From Cloacibacillus porcorum (GTDB taxonomy: Bacteria; Synergistota; Synergistia; Synergistales; Synergistaceae), in contig NZ_CP016757.1 of the NCBI RefSeq assembly GCF_001701045.1, positions 978,501-1,042,500 on the forward strand: 64,000 nucleotides of DNA, given 5' to 3'. The notes under the pieces are model-generated. The model did no database searches and had not been told where the DNA came from. It worked only from the letters and a program-made list of their open reading frames with translations. The translations under genes were made by a program, and so were the position numbers. This document shows, piece after piece, positions 1 to 8,568 of the stretch; the first letter of the stretch is position 1, and each line of letters opens with the position of its first letter.

Positions 1-557
1 AAGGCGATTGAAAACGCCCCTATCGCAAAAGCCGGACCAATGTAATCTCTGAAGCTCTCTGCTCCGTAAGATGGTACGATGCCCAGCTTTTTATTGAAGA
101 CATAAAGATACAGTGTCGCAACGACAAAACTGGGTATTGTCGTCCCCAACGTGGCGAGCAGCATTGAGACTCTGTCCGATAGTCTGTTATGTCTGAGCGC
201 CGCGTAGACTCCGAAAAATATACCAAAGCCGAGTATGAAGGCGACGGCAAGCAGCCCGATCTTTGCTGAGTAGGGAAAGCCACTCTCAATGATGGCGCGG
301 GTAGTTACTCCTCTTTTATGATAAGAGACGCCGAAATCTCCCTTGACGAAGTTGAACAAATATGTGAGATACTGAACTCCCAAGGGCTTGTCAAGTCCGT
401 ACTTCGCCTCAAGCGCCGCCCGTGTCTCATCCGGCAGTCCGCGTGCGCTGGTAAACGGACTTCCTGGCAGATTATGCATTATCAAAAATGTAATCGTAAT
501 AACGAACCAAATGGTAAGAGCTGCGGATACAATGCGCTTTAGAGTATATTTCAGCAT
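1..557 (-). CDS. Peptide ABC transporter permease (DppB/OppB type), partial
   Basis: Inner-membrane permease subunit of a di/oligopeptide or nickel-type ABC importer. Reading leftward from the ATG at 557, the protein starts MLKYTLKRIVSAALTIW and carries the usual N-terminal membrane helix, then the conserved stretch with LPGSPF and the YGLDKPLGVQYL motif (family: GLDxPLxxQY), a GDFGVS motif, and several further membrane helices up to the window edge. About 185 residues are visible; the EAA loop and C-terminus lie outside the window. The start is supported by an AGGATG ribosome site 6 to 11 bases upstream. It is transcribed away from the regulator at 1074-1844 and has a promoter-operator unit at 738-801. 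The other transporter subunits are presumably to the left of the window. The substrate cannot be read from the permease alone. Confidence 0.9.
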   Translation of the reverse strand, partial: MLKYTLKRIVSAALTIWFVITITFLIMHNLPGSPFTSARGLPDETRAALEAKYGLDKPLGVQYLTYLFNFVKGDFGVSYHKRGVTTRAIIESGFPYSAKIGLLAVAFILGFGIFFGVYAALRHNRLSDRVSMLLATLGTTIPSFVVATLYLYVFNKKLGIVPSYGAESFRDYIGPAFAIGAFSIA

Positions 558-737
558 TTCTACACATCCTTTGCTTTAACAGTATCGATTGTTCTTTTGG
601 TATTAAAGAAGCTGTTCCACTATATATGGAAAAGCCTCCTTCTTTCGCCATTCCTGAACATCTTCCCTCTCCGCCGACAGAGATTTCACGGAGCTACTAC
701 AAAGAATACGTTAAATACGAGGTATACATTGAAATTC

Positions 738-748
738 TGGTAATACCA
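738..748. promoter_or_regulatory. FadR/GntR-type operator TGGTAATACCA (site 1)
   Basis: An inverted repeat TGGT-N3-ACCA, matching the general TNGTNNNACNA shape of FadR-subfamily operators. It lies about 25 bp downstream of the -10 box of the leftward promoter for the peptide permease. An identical 11-mer lies at 2972-2982 at nearly the same distance from the GRE operon promoter. A weaker copy (core TGGTATT) is at 598-608, closer to the permease start. The regulator is inferred to be the adjacent gene at 1074-1844. Confidence 0.7.
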
Positions 749-772
749 CTGGTACTTCTATGGATTGAGGTA

Positions 773-801
773 AATATATCATGTATAAATATTCGCGTCA
801 A
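773..801 (-). promoter_or_regulatory. Promoter of the peptide permease operon
   Basis: On the minus strand, TTGACG (796-801), a 17-bp spacer and TATATT (773-778). It leaves a leader of about 210 bases before the ATG at 557. The operator at 738-748 would lie roughly at +18 to +28. The rest of the 558-1073 gap is AT-rich, with no convincing open reading frame. Confidence 0.6.
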
Positions 802-1073
802 GTAAATAAAAACAAGGATTCATTGATAATAAGGTGCAAATAAATTAATCATTACCAAAAATTTTTGTAAAAAATCGTAAAAGCATAAGAAAAAGCCCAA
901 TTATCTTAAAGACTGCTGTAAAAAGCAGGTTTAGTTTGCCGGAGAGTCAGGATATCATTTTTATAGATAGTTTTGCATGTGATGTGCTGTATTATGGAAT
1001 GAGCGGCACGTTCTATTAATGGATCATGCCGCTCATATCAGTTCTGGACATTTTGAATGTATATCACGGAATG

Positions 1074-1844
1074 TTAGTTTTTCAGGTTCCAATACGGGTA
1101 GGGGATGTCTGTAATCAATTCAGGATGTTTCCTGCGCATCACCTCAGCGGTTTCAAGCAGATGCATCTTTAATGTTTCGCCGGCATCGTCGGCGTTGTTT
1201 TCTTCAATAGCTTTAATAATTGCCCCATGGCGTGATTTGATGAGCTCGATCCAGCCCTTTTCCATCAGCATATCCGGATGGACGAGGATGTTATTGCGTT
1301 CAACAAGGCTGTTGATGCTTTCATTTAATCTTGAAAGGATCGGGTTGTGCGCGGATTCTGTCACCAGATGGTGCAGCAGCGCCTCCCATTTCCCGTTCTG
1401 CGCCTGTTCCTCCGGTGTTATATAGGGGCAGGAGACAAAATTTTCATAACACTCGCGTAATTTTCTGATGTCGTTTTCCGTTCGGCGCATCGCGGCGATT
1501 CTTGCCGCCGGCACTTCGATGATGAGACGCACCTCAAGCTGGTATGAGACGAAATCAGCAGGCAGCATCTGCAAACTTTTCAGAGAGTCGAGCATCCCAA
1601 AGTTATCTAGGCTCTTTATAAAGATACCCTGTCGTTCGCGTACCTCAAGCGAACCCTCGGTCACCATTGAAATTACGGCCTCACGCAGGACGTTCCTGCT
1701 GACATCGAGCATCTGCGCCAGTTCCCGTTCGGAGGGCAGCTTGTCCCCCTCGTTGAAAGATCCCGATGATACCAGCTCCCGCAGTTTTTCCTGGACTATT
1801 TTTTTCTTGCTATCCTTTTTTTCAAGAGGTATGCCGATTTTCAT
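1074..1844 (-). CDS. FadR-family (GntR/FCD) transcriptional regulator
   Basis: A 256-residue metabolite-responsive DNA-binding regulator. Residues about 14-80 form the GntR winged helix-turn-helix, with the family signature LPSERELAQMLDVSRNVLREA. Residues about 95-235 form the helical FCD ligand domain, with histidines spaced as in the metal-binding FCD subgroup (HHLVTESAH, RHGAIIKAI, MHLLETA). The start is supported by a GGAGG site six bases before the ATG. Divergent to it is the DMT transporter, and two operator-like half-sites lie in the shared intergenic region. Exact operators also lie before the peptide permease and the GRE operon, so this is the best candidate for the local repressor of all three. 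Ligand unknown; FadR relatives sense carboxylates such as lactate, gluconate or acyl-CoA. Confidence 0.9.
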   Translation of the reverse strand: MKIGIPLEKKDSKKKIVQEKLRELVSSGSFNEGDKLPSERELAQMLDVSRNVLREAVISMVTEGSLEVRERQGIFIKSLDNFGMLDSLKSLQMLPADFVSYQLEVRLIIEVPAARIAAMRRTENDIRKLRECYENFVSCPYITPEEQAQNGKWEALLHHLVTESAHNPILSRLNESINSLVERNNILVHPDMLMEKGWIELIKSRHGAIIKAIEENNADDAGETLKMHLLETAEVMRRKHPELITDIPYPYWNLKN

Positions 1845-1930
1845 GAGATTTCCTCCAACACGAAAGTTTTTTATTTACCAGTCTGAGCGTTAATATGATA
1901 AAAGTCTCCAAGAGATAATAACACTAGGTA

Positions 1931-1965
1931 GTATAATACCAAATAACGGACCAGAGGCAATACCA
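1931..1965. promoter_or_regulatory. Two degenerate operator copies between regulator and DMT gene
   Basis: GTATAATACCA (1931-1941) and AGGCAATACCA (1955-1965) share the AATACCA half of the exact operators at 738 and 2972, matching 8 and 9 of 11 positions. The positions are suitable for autoregulation of the FadR-type gene and control of the DMT gene that starts at 1990. Confidence 0.5.
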
Positions 1966-1989
1966 GAAAAATTTTATGACTGGAGAATA

Positions 1990-2853
1990 ATGATGGATCA
2001 TCGCGGCAGGAGCCTTCTCGAGATACATATAGCGGTCCTTCTTTTTGGTCTGACAGGCCTCTTCGGTAAATCCGTGGATATTCCGGCGAGGTATATCGTA
2101 CTGGGGCGCGTCTTTTTTGCCTCGTTGTCTATGGGTATCTATTTTCTCATTAAACGAAAGGACATCCGTTTAACATGCGGGGCAGATTATACCGCCATCT
2201 CCCTCCTTGGCGCGCTGCTGGCCTTTCACTGGACGGCCTTTTATACTTCGGTGCAGGTGTCGGCGGTGGCGATCGCGCTGCTCACATTTTCCGCCTATCC
2301 GATATTCGTCACCTTTCTTGAGCCGCTGATGTTCCGCGAGAGGCTGAAGAAGATAGATGTGCTCTTCGCCTTTGTGATGTTCATGGGGGTGCTCCTCATC
2401 GTGCCCGAGTTCAACATAAAAAACAATCTGACTATCGGTCTGTTGTGGGGGATGGCCGGCAGCGTCAGTTTTGCGGTGATGTCTCTGCTGAACCGCCGTT
2501 TTGCCTCCAGTTACGAGGGCAGCGTGATCGCCTTTTACGAACAGGGAATCGCGGCGCTGGTGCTGCTGCCGATGCTTCTATTTTACCGTCCGGCGGTCTC
2601 CGCGAAGGACTGGGGACTTCTCATACTGCTTGGCGTTCTGTTTACGGGCGTCGCCCATTCACTCTTTATCGGCGGTATGAAGCACGTGCGCGCGCAGACT
2701 GCAGGGATAATCGCGAGCCTTGAATCGGTCTACGGCATAATCTCCGCGGCGCTGATCCTTGGCGAGATCCCCTCGCTGCGCGAGCTTGTCGGCGGCGCAG
2801 TCATCCTCGGGACGGCGGCCTATTCCACTTTGAAGTCGTCAAAAGAGGGCTAG
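1990..2853 (+). CDS. DMT-superfamily (EamA) transporter
   Basis: A 287-residue inner-membrane protein with about ten hydrophobic helices in two EamA repeats (about residues 10-135 and 148-280), typical of drug/metabolite exporters. The second repeat ends with the common LESVYGIISAALILGE motif. The start is either ATG 1990 or the next codon, also ATG. It lies between the FadR-type regulator and the glycyl-radical operon, which has its own promoter at 2917-2944. Context suggests export or uptake of a substrate or product of that pathway, but the family gives no specificity. Confidence 0.85.
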   Translation: MMDHRGRSLLEIHIAVLLFGLTGLFGKSVDIPARYIVLGRVFFASLSMGIYFLIKRKDIRLTCGADYTAISLLGALLAFHWTAFYTSVQVSAVAIALLTFSAYPIFVTFLEPLMFRERLKKIDVLFAFVMFMGVLLIVPEFNIKNNLTIGLLWGMAGSVSFAVMSLLNRRFASSYEGSVIAFYEQGIAALVLLPMLLFYRPAVSAKDWGLLILLGVLFTGVAHSLFIGGMKHVRAQTAGIIASLESVYGIISAALILGEIPSLRELVGGAVILGTAAYSTLKSSKEG

Positions 2854-2916
2854 GCCGTGGCTGCCTTTCGTTCTCTTATACCCGCCTATAAAATAGAACA
2901 AATATCCGATCGCTTC

Positions 2917-2944
2917 TTGACAATTACCTTGATTGTACTATAAT
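2917..2944 (+). promoter_or_regulatory. Promoter of the glycyl-radical enzyme operon
   Basis: TTGACA (2917-2922), a 16-bp spacer and TATAAT (2939-2944): a near-perfect housekeeping promoter. The operator at 2972-2982 starts about 27 bp downstream of the -10 box, within the transcribed leader, consistent with repression by blocking the polymerase. Confidence 0.8.
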
Positions 2945-2971
2945 TTTTGTATAAAGTTCTGGTTGGTCCTC

Positions 2972-2982
2972 TGGTAATACCA
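2972..2982. promoter_or_regulatory. FadR/GntR-type operator TGGTAATACCA (site 2)
   Basis: Identical to the 11-mer at 738-748, including the preceding C. It lies between the promoter at 2917-2944 and the activase start at 3005. Inferred target of the regulator encoded at 1074-1844. Confidence 0.7.
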
Positions 2983-3004
2983 ATAAATAAAAACAGGTGA
3001 TCTG

Positions 3005-3766
3005 ATGACGGTCAAGGGGATGATTTTCAACATAGCGCACTACGCGGTACACGACGGACCGGGGATACGCACGACGGTATTCCTCAAGGGGTGTCCCGCG
3101 CGCTGTCTATGGTGCTGCAGCCCCCAGTCGCAGAGTTTTACGGCGGAACGTTCTCTGTCCGGCGAAAGAATATTTGGACGGGAGCTTACGGCGGAGGAGC
3201 TCTTTGCCGAGGTGCGGCGCGACGCGCCCTTTTGGCGGCGTTCGGGCGGAGGGGTCACCCTTTCCGGCGGCGAGGTGATGGCCCAGCCTGATTTTGCCGC
3301 GGCCTTTCTTGACCTCTGCCGCGCCCATAATGTTCACACGGCGATCGAGAGCTGTCTGTTTGCCTCTTTGGAGACGGTGACGCGTATCGCGGAGAGGACG
3401 GACTTTATACAGTTTGATCTCAAGGCGATGGAACCGTCGCTGCACAGGCGTCTCACTTCACTGGGAAACGAAAATATTCTTGAAAACGCCGCGGCGCTCC
3501 TGCGAAGCGGCAAACCTGTTCTCGTGCGCTTTCCGCTGATACCGGGTCTCAACGATACGGAGGAAAATCTTCGCGCGACCGGCCTCTTCCTTGAAGGGGC
3601 GAGGGCTGGCGTATCCCTTGAGATACTGCGCTATCACCGGATGGGAGTCGGTCTGTACGAGGAACTTGGGCGGCGCTATCCGCTGCCGGATGTCGAGCCT
3701 CCCACCGACGATGAATACGCCAGGGCGAAGAAAATTTTAAGCGATTATAAAATCATGGTTTTGTAG
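3005..3766 (+). CDS. Glycyl-radical enzyme activase, short type without ferredoxin domain
   Basis: A 253-residue radical-SAM protein that would install the glycyl radical on a partner GRE. The HDGPGIRTTVFLKGCP motif and the cluster-binding CPARCLWC (CxxxCxxC, residues about 30-37) are present, followed by SGGEVMAQ (the GGE motif that contacts SAM) and the FDLKAM stretch. Unlike the second activase at 8569-9510, there is no CxxCxxC ferredoxin insert between the radical-SAM cysteines and the GGE motif, so it resembles the compact PFL-activase architecture. An AGGTGA ribosome site precedes the ATG. It is the first gene of the operon, 21 bp before the first GRE. Confidence 0.88.
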   Translation: MTVKGMIFNIAHYAVHDGPGIRTTVFLKGCPARCLWCCSPQSQSFTAERSLSGERIFGRELTAEELFAEVRRDAPFWRRSGGGVTLSGGEVMAQPDFAAAFLDLCRAHNVHTAIESCLFASLETVTRIAERTDFIQFDLKAMEPSLHRRLTSLGNENILENAAALLRSGKPVLVRFPLIPGLNDTEENLRATGLFLEGARAGVSLEILRYHRMGVGLYEELGRRYPLPDVEPPTDDEYARAKKILSDYKIMVL

Positions 3767-3787
3767 AAAAGGGAAGGATGAGCTGTA

Positions 3788-6160
3788 ATGATTAGAGAAG
3801 AGTCCGTGAAACGAATAGCTGGAATGAAGGAACGCATGATCACAAATTGCCCCACGGAGCTTTTACCGGAGCGGGCGCTGCTGGTCACCGAAGCATATAA
3901 ACTCTACGCCGCGGAGCCGCCGGTGCTGAAACGTGCCTATGCGCTGCGGCATATCCTGGAGAATATGACGCTTTTCATTGACGACGAAGAGCTCTTTGTC
4001 GGCCATAATTCACCGAAACCGCGTTCTCCTATCGCCTGTCCCGAGCTTGGCGCGCGCTGGATACTGGCCGACCTCGATAATTTTGCGACGCGCCCAGCCG
4101 ATTCGATCGGTATTACGGATGAGAATAAAAAGATTCTGCGCGAATGTCTTGAGGGCTGGCAGGAGGCCTCGCTTGACTCCGTAACCGCGGGCCTTGTCTC
4201 GGCGGAGGCCAGATCGGCGATAGCGGAGGCGATGATCACTGTCGGCGCGCAGGGGACGGCGCATGGCAATATCGCGGTGAATAACAAGAAGCTGCTGGAA
4301 AAGGGGCTTCGCGGCATTATCGATGAGATAGAGGCGAAGCTGGCCTCCTTTAAGCCGCGGTGTGCCGCCGACGGCAATAAGATCGACTTCTGGCGGGCGG
4401 CGAAGCTCTCGTGCGAGGCGGTAATCGCCTTTGCGCACCGTTATGCGGACGAAGCCCAGAGGCGGGCCGCGGCGTGTTCCGACCCCGTTCGCCGTGAGGA
4501 ATTGTACGAAATTGCGGCGGTGCTCAAGAGGGTGCCGGAATTTCCCGCCGCGAACTTCCGCGAGGCGCTGCAGTCGGTCTGGCTGATCTATGTGGTCACG
4601 CAGATCGAGGCCGACCCGCACGCGATGCTGCTGGGGCGCTTCGACCAGTATATGTATCCCTACTATAAAAATGACGTCGAAGCGGGACGGCTGACCGACG
4701 ATGAGGCCGTAGAGCTGCTGGCCCATATCTGGATCAAATGCACGGCGATCATCAAACTGATGGATTCGGTGACGACGCGGACCTTCGCCGGTTTTCCGCT
4801 CTTCCAGAATATAACCCTCGGCGGGCAGGGGCCTCGCGGCGAGGATGCCTGCAACGAGCTGACGGGGCTGATAATGGAGGCCGCCGCGGTCGCGCGGGTG
4901 CCGCAGCCGTCGCTTTCATTCCGCTATCATAATAAGGTCGATCCCGACGCGCTGCTCAAAGCCTGTGAGACGATCAAGCTCGGGCTTGGTTATCCCGCAG
5001 TCATGAACGACAACTGTATCATCCCCAAACACCTGATACGCGGCGCGACGCTCGAGGAGGCGCGGGGCTACTGCATGAACTGCGTGGAATCTGACATCGA
5101 GGGAGCCTGTGATTCGCGTTCCAACGGTGGTTATGTCAATCTGCCGAAGGCCTTCCTGCTCGCGCTGAACGACGGCGCGGACCCGGCGACGGGGCGGCAG
5201 GCCGGGCCGCATACGGGCAAGCTGGCGGACTTTAAGAACTTTGAGGAGCTTATGGTGGCCTTTGAATCCCAGGTCGCCTATTTCGTTGAGCTCATTGTGC
5301 GCGCCTACGACCTTATCGACGGAGCGCACGCCGCGCACGCCCCGGAGCCGTTCACCTCGGCGCTGCTCGACGACTGCATTGAAACCGGTCTTACCCGCCA
5401 GGAGGGCGGCGTGCGCTATAACTTCTCCGGCATCTTCGGCGTCGGCCTCGCCTCGGCCGCCGACGCGATGGCCGCCGTGCGAAAGGTGATCTTCGACGAT
5501 GGAAGTGCCTCGCCGGAGGCGCTGCTGAATGCGCTCCGGGATGATTTTGCCGGTGCGCCGGAGCTGAAAAAACTCTGCGAGGCGGCGCCGAAGTTCGGCA
5601 ACGACGACGATTACGCCGACCTCCTCGCACGCGACGCCTCGCACATCTTCTGCAAAGAGGTGGTGCAGTATCCCTGCATGCGCGGCGGCTTCTACATACC
5701 AGAGCTACATTCCGTCTCCACGCACGTCTACTTTGGCGAACTGACGGGCGCCACGCCTGACGGGCGTCCGGCGGCGACGCCGTTCTCCGACGGAGCCTCG
5801 CCGGTGGGCGGCCGTGACCGGAACGGTCCCACCGCCGCGGTCTGTTCGATGAGCAAGATCGACCACATGGAGGTTTTGCAGGGTGTGCTCTATAATCAGA
5901 AATTCTCGCCCTCGGTGCTCTCCGCGCCCAATTCGGCGGCGCTGCTTGCCGACTATGTCCGCGCCTGGTGCGACCTTGGCGGACACCATATACAGTTCAA
6001 CATCGTCTCATCAGATGACCTGAAGGAGGCGCAGCGGCAGCCGGACGACTACCGCGACCTTATCGTCCGCGTCGCCGGCTACAGCGCCTATTTCGCGGAG
6101 CTTAACGAGAACACGCAGAATGAAATTATCGCCCGTACCGAATATGAAGAGATGAATTAA
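3788..6160 (+). CDS. Glycyl radical enzyme 1 (PFL2/HypD-like family), substrate unknown
   Basis: A 790-residue oxygen-sensitive radical enzyme of the pyruvate-formate-lyase superfamily. The C-terminal glycyl-radical motif is RVAGYSAYF, with the radical glycine at about residue 764. The thiyl cysteine is Cys432 in the CVES motif, a single Cys followed by V-E as in dehydratases and decarboxylases; true PFL has adjacent cysteines, so pyruvate formate-lyase is unlikely. Length fits trans-4-hydroxyproline dehydratase, glycerol/propanediol dehydratase-like and unassigned PFL2 enzymes; it is shorter than the roughly 900-residue arylacetate decarboxylases. It is preceded by a GGAAGG ribosome site and followed 13 bp later by a second, clearly different GRE. 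The motif CVESDIEG differs from the GCVEP of choline lyase and glycerol dehydratase, so I do not assign a substrate. Confidence 0.88.
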   Translation: MIREESVKRIAGMKERMITNCPTELLPERALLVTEAYKLYAAEPPVLKRAYALRHILENMTLFIDDEELFVGHNSPKPRSPIACPELGARWILADLDNFATRPADSIGITDENKKILRECLEGWQEASLDSVTAGLVSAEARSAIAEAMITVGAQGTAHGNIAVNNKKLLEKGLRGIIDEIEAKLASFKPRCAADGNKIDFWRAAKLSCEAVIAFAHRYADEAQRRAAACSDPVRREELYEIAAVLKRVPEFPAANFREALQSVWLIYVVTQIEADPHAMLLGRFDQYMYPYYKNDVEAGRLTDDEAVELLAHIWIKCTAIIKLMDSVTTRTFAGFPLFQNITLGGQGPRGEDACNELTGLIMEAAAVARVPQPSLSFRYHNKVDPDALLKACETIKLGLGYPAVMNDNCIIPKHLIRGATLEEARGYCMNCVESDIEGACDSRSNGGYVNLPKAFLLALNDGADPATGRQAGPHTGKLADFKNFEELMVAFESQVAYFVELIVRAYDLIDGAHAAHAPEPFTSALLDDCIETGLTRQEGGVRYNFSGIFGVGLASAADAMAAVRKVIFDDGSASPEALLNALRDDFAGAPELKKLCEAAPKFGNDDDYADLLARDASHIFCKEVVQYPCMRGGFYIPELHSVSTHVYFGELTGATPDGRPAATPFSDGASPVGGRDRNGPTAAVCSMSKIDHMEVLQGVLYNQKFSPSVLSAPNSAALLADYVRAWCDLGGHHIQFNIVSSDDLKEAQRQPDDYRDLIVRVAGYSAYFAELNENTQNEIIARTEYEEMN

Positions 6161-6173
6161 GGGGGAACGAAAG

Positions 6174-8567
6174 ATGGAAAAACAGTATAGCTATCTGGAA
6201 CGAGTCAACAGGCTAAAAGAGAAGGTATTCGATACATATCCCGAAATAGACCTTGAGGACGCGAAGCTGCTGACGCAGAGCTTCCTTGAGACCCAGGGCG
6301 AGGCGCTGGTCACGCGCAAGGCTAAGGCCTTTCTTAAACAGTGCCAGGAAAAGAGCGTCAAAATCTGGGACGATGAACTAATCGTTGGCAACGCGGGCAG
6401 CAAGATACGCGGCGGCATCCTCTCCGCCGACGTCTGCTGGTCCGTCCTCGACCGCGAGCTCGAGACCATCAACACCCGCGAATACGACAAGTTCAGGCTG
6501 CTGCCCGAAGACAAAAAGGACTTCGAAGAGATCATCCGCCCCTACTGGAAGGGGCGCTCCAACTACGAAGAGTGGCTTGCGCGCATTCCTGCCGACGTCG
6601 CCGCTCTGCGCGACAACGGCGCCCTTTACATCGACAAAAAGGCCGTGCGCGGCTGGGGCGAAGTCACCGCCGGCTATGAATGGTTCATCAGCAACGGCGT
6701 CGAAGGTCTGCGCAAAAAGATACTCGCGCGCAAATCGGAGCTTGATGCGACAGTCCCCGGAGACTACGAGAAAGAGATATACCTTGACGCGCTGCTCATC
6801 GTCTGCGAGGGTATGGAGACCCTCGCGGAGCGTTACGCTATCGAGGCCGAACGTCTGGCGGCGCTGGAAGGCGACGGGCGGCGCAAAGCGGAGCTGCGCG
6901 AAATAGCGGCCGTATGCCGCCAGGTACCCGCCTATCCGGCGCGCACCTTCCGCGAGGCGATGCAGTCCTTCTACTTCTACCAGATATGCATCTTCATGGA
7001 ACAGAACGCCGCCGCCTACAACCCGGGGCGCATGGACCAATACCTCTATCCCTACTACAAAGCCGACCTCGAGGCGGGACGCATCACCGCCGAAGAGGCG
7101 CAGGAGCTCTTCGACTGCCTCTGGGTCAAATTCTCCGAACCCTGCCTCTTCCAGGACGCCAAATCCGCGGAATACGCCTCCGGCTACCCGATGTTCCAGA
7201 ACCTCTGCGCGGGCGGCGTAGACAGCATGGGGCGCGACGCGGTAAATGATCTCTCATACATGATAATCCAGGCGACGATGGACACCCAGCTCTACCAGCC
7301 CTCACTCTCCGTACGCTACAACATGGCGAAAAACCCCAACTCCTTCCTGCGTAAAATAGTCGAGCTGATGGCTATGGGCACCGGTTTCCCCGCCTTCCAC
7401 AATGACGAAGTCGGCATCCGCATGCTCATGAACAAAGGCATCCCCCTGCGCGAGGCGCTCAACTGGAACCCCGGCGGCTGCGTCGAGACCAACCTTGCGG
7501 GCAAAATACGCGGCTACTCGGCGCTCGCCGACATCAACCTCGGCAGTGTCATGGAATTCGTCATGCTCAACGGCAAATGCCGCAAAAGCGGCAAACTCGC
7601 GGGGGCGCAGACTGGAGACCCCACGACCTTCGCTGCCTTCGACGACTTCATGGCGGCAGTTAAAAACCAGCTCCATTACGTCATAAAAGTCGTCGTCAAG
7701 GCGAGCCACATCATTGACGACATCTGCATGGGGCGCCCCGTGCCGGCCCTCTCCATCAGCTTTGAAGAATGCATCGAAAACGCCAAAGACTACGCCTGGG
7801 GCGGCGCCAAATACAACACCGGCAACGGCATAATCTGCATCGGCGTCTCCGACCTCATCAACAGCGTCGCCGCCGTCAAACACCTCGTCTACGACACAAA
7901 AAGCGTTACAATGAAGCAGCTCCTCGCGGCCCTCGCCTCCGACTTCGCGGACGCGCCGGAAATACTGAAAGCCTGCCAGGAGGCCCCCAAGTACGGCAAT
8001 GACGATCCCTATGTAGACGGCATCGCGGCGGAACTCTTCTCCTACATCGCCGACGAGATAGAGAGCTACCGCAGTAAATTCGGCGTCATGACCCCCGGCA
8101 TCCTGCCCGTCTCCGGCAACACCCCCTTCGGTGTGGAAGTGGGAGCCCTGCCCTCCGGCCGCCGCGCGGGGAAACCGCTCGCCGACGGCGTCAGCCCCAA
8201 CGGCGGCACCGACGTCAACGGCCCGACCGCGGTACTCAAATCCGTGGCCAACATCCCGCATGACCGCTTCGTACAGGGTACGCTGCTCAACATGAAACTC
8301 GACCCGCAGATGGTGAACAACGAAAACGGCATCCGTCAGATCATGGCGCTGCTTAAAAGCCTCTGTACCCTTGGCGTCTACCACGTTCAATTCAACGTCG
8401 TCGATCAGAAAAAACTCCTTGAGGCCCAGGCCCATCCCGAAGAATACCGTAACCTGCTTGTGCGCGTCGCCGGTTACACAGCCTTCTTCGTAGAGCTTGG
8501 CAAAGAGGTGCAGGACGACATCATCGCGCGCACCGTACAGAGCGAAAACGTCGTCTCCTGCGGCTGA
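6174..8567 (+). CDS. Glycyl radical enzyme 2 (PFL2/HypD-like family), substrate unknown
   Basis: A 797-residue glycyl radical enzyme. The C-terminal motif is RVAGYTAFF with the radical Gly at about 767, and the thiyl cysteine is Cys436 in NPGGCVET, followed by the catalytic-type Glu438. The GCVET sequence and the following region resemble hydroxyproline dehydratase more than choline lyase (GCVEP), but the N-terminal third diverges from both. The tail after the radical motif ends in VVSCG, a few residues longer than in GRE 1. A GGGGGAA ribosome site precedes the ATG. It is translationally close to its activase: the stop at 8565-8567 is one base from the activase ATG. Two different GREs in one transcript suggest two steps of one pathway or a heteromeric enzyme. 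Confidence 0.88.
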   Translation: MEKQYSYLERVNRLKEKVFDTYPEIDLEDAKLLTQSFLETQGEALVTRKAKAFLKQCQEKSVKIWDDELIVGNAGSKIRGGILSADVCWSVLDRELETINTREYDKFRLLPEDKKDFEEIIRPYWKGRSNYEEWLARIPADVAALRDNGALYIDKKAVRGWGEVTAGYEWFISNGVEGLRKKILARKSELDATVPGDYEKEIYLDALLIVCEGMETLAERYAIEAERLAALEGDGRRKAELREIAAVCRQVPAYPARTFREAMQSFYFYQICIFMEQNAAAYNPGRMDQYLYPYYKADLEAGRITAEEAQELFDCLWVKFSEPCLFQDAKSAEYASGYPMFQNLCAGGVDSMGRDAVNDLSYMIIQATMDTQLYQPSLSVRYNMAKNPNSFLRKIVELMAMGTGFPAFHNDEVGIRMLMNKGIPLREALNWNPGGCVETNLAGKIRGYSALADINLGSVMEFVMLNGKCRKSGKLAGAQTGDPTTFAAFDDFMAAVKNQLHYVIKVVVKASHIIDDICMGRPVPALSISFEECIENAKDYAWGGAKYNTGNGIICIGVSDLINSVAAVKHLVYDTKSVTMKQLLAALASDFADAPEILKACQEAPKYGNDDPYVDGIAAELFSYIADEIESYRSKFGVMTPGILPVSGNTPFGVEVGALPSGRRAGKPLADGVSPNGGTDVNGPTAVLKSVANIPHDRFVQGTLLNMKLDPQMVNNENGIRQIMALLKSLCTLGVYHVQFNVVDQKKLLEAQAHPEEYRNLLVRVAGYTAFFVELGKEVQDDIIARTVQSENVVSCG

Positions 8568-8568
8568 T

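Noticed and set aside
3788..6160. Calling GRE 1 pyruvate formate-lyase
   Set aside because: PFL needs two adjacent cysteines; here a single Cys is followed by V-E, as in dehydratases and decarboxylases.
6174..8567. Calling GRE 2 choline TMA-lyase or hydroxyproline dehydratase
   Set aside because: The motif is GCVET rather than GCVEP, and the N-terminal third does not follow either family well enough for a name.
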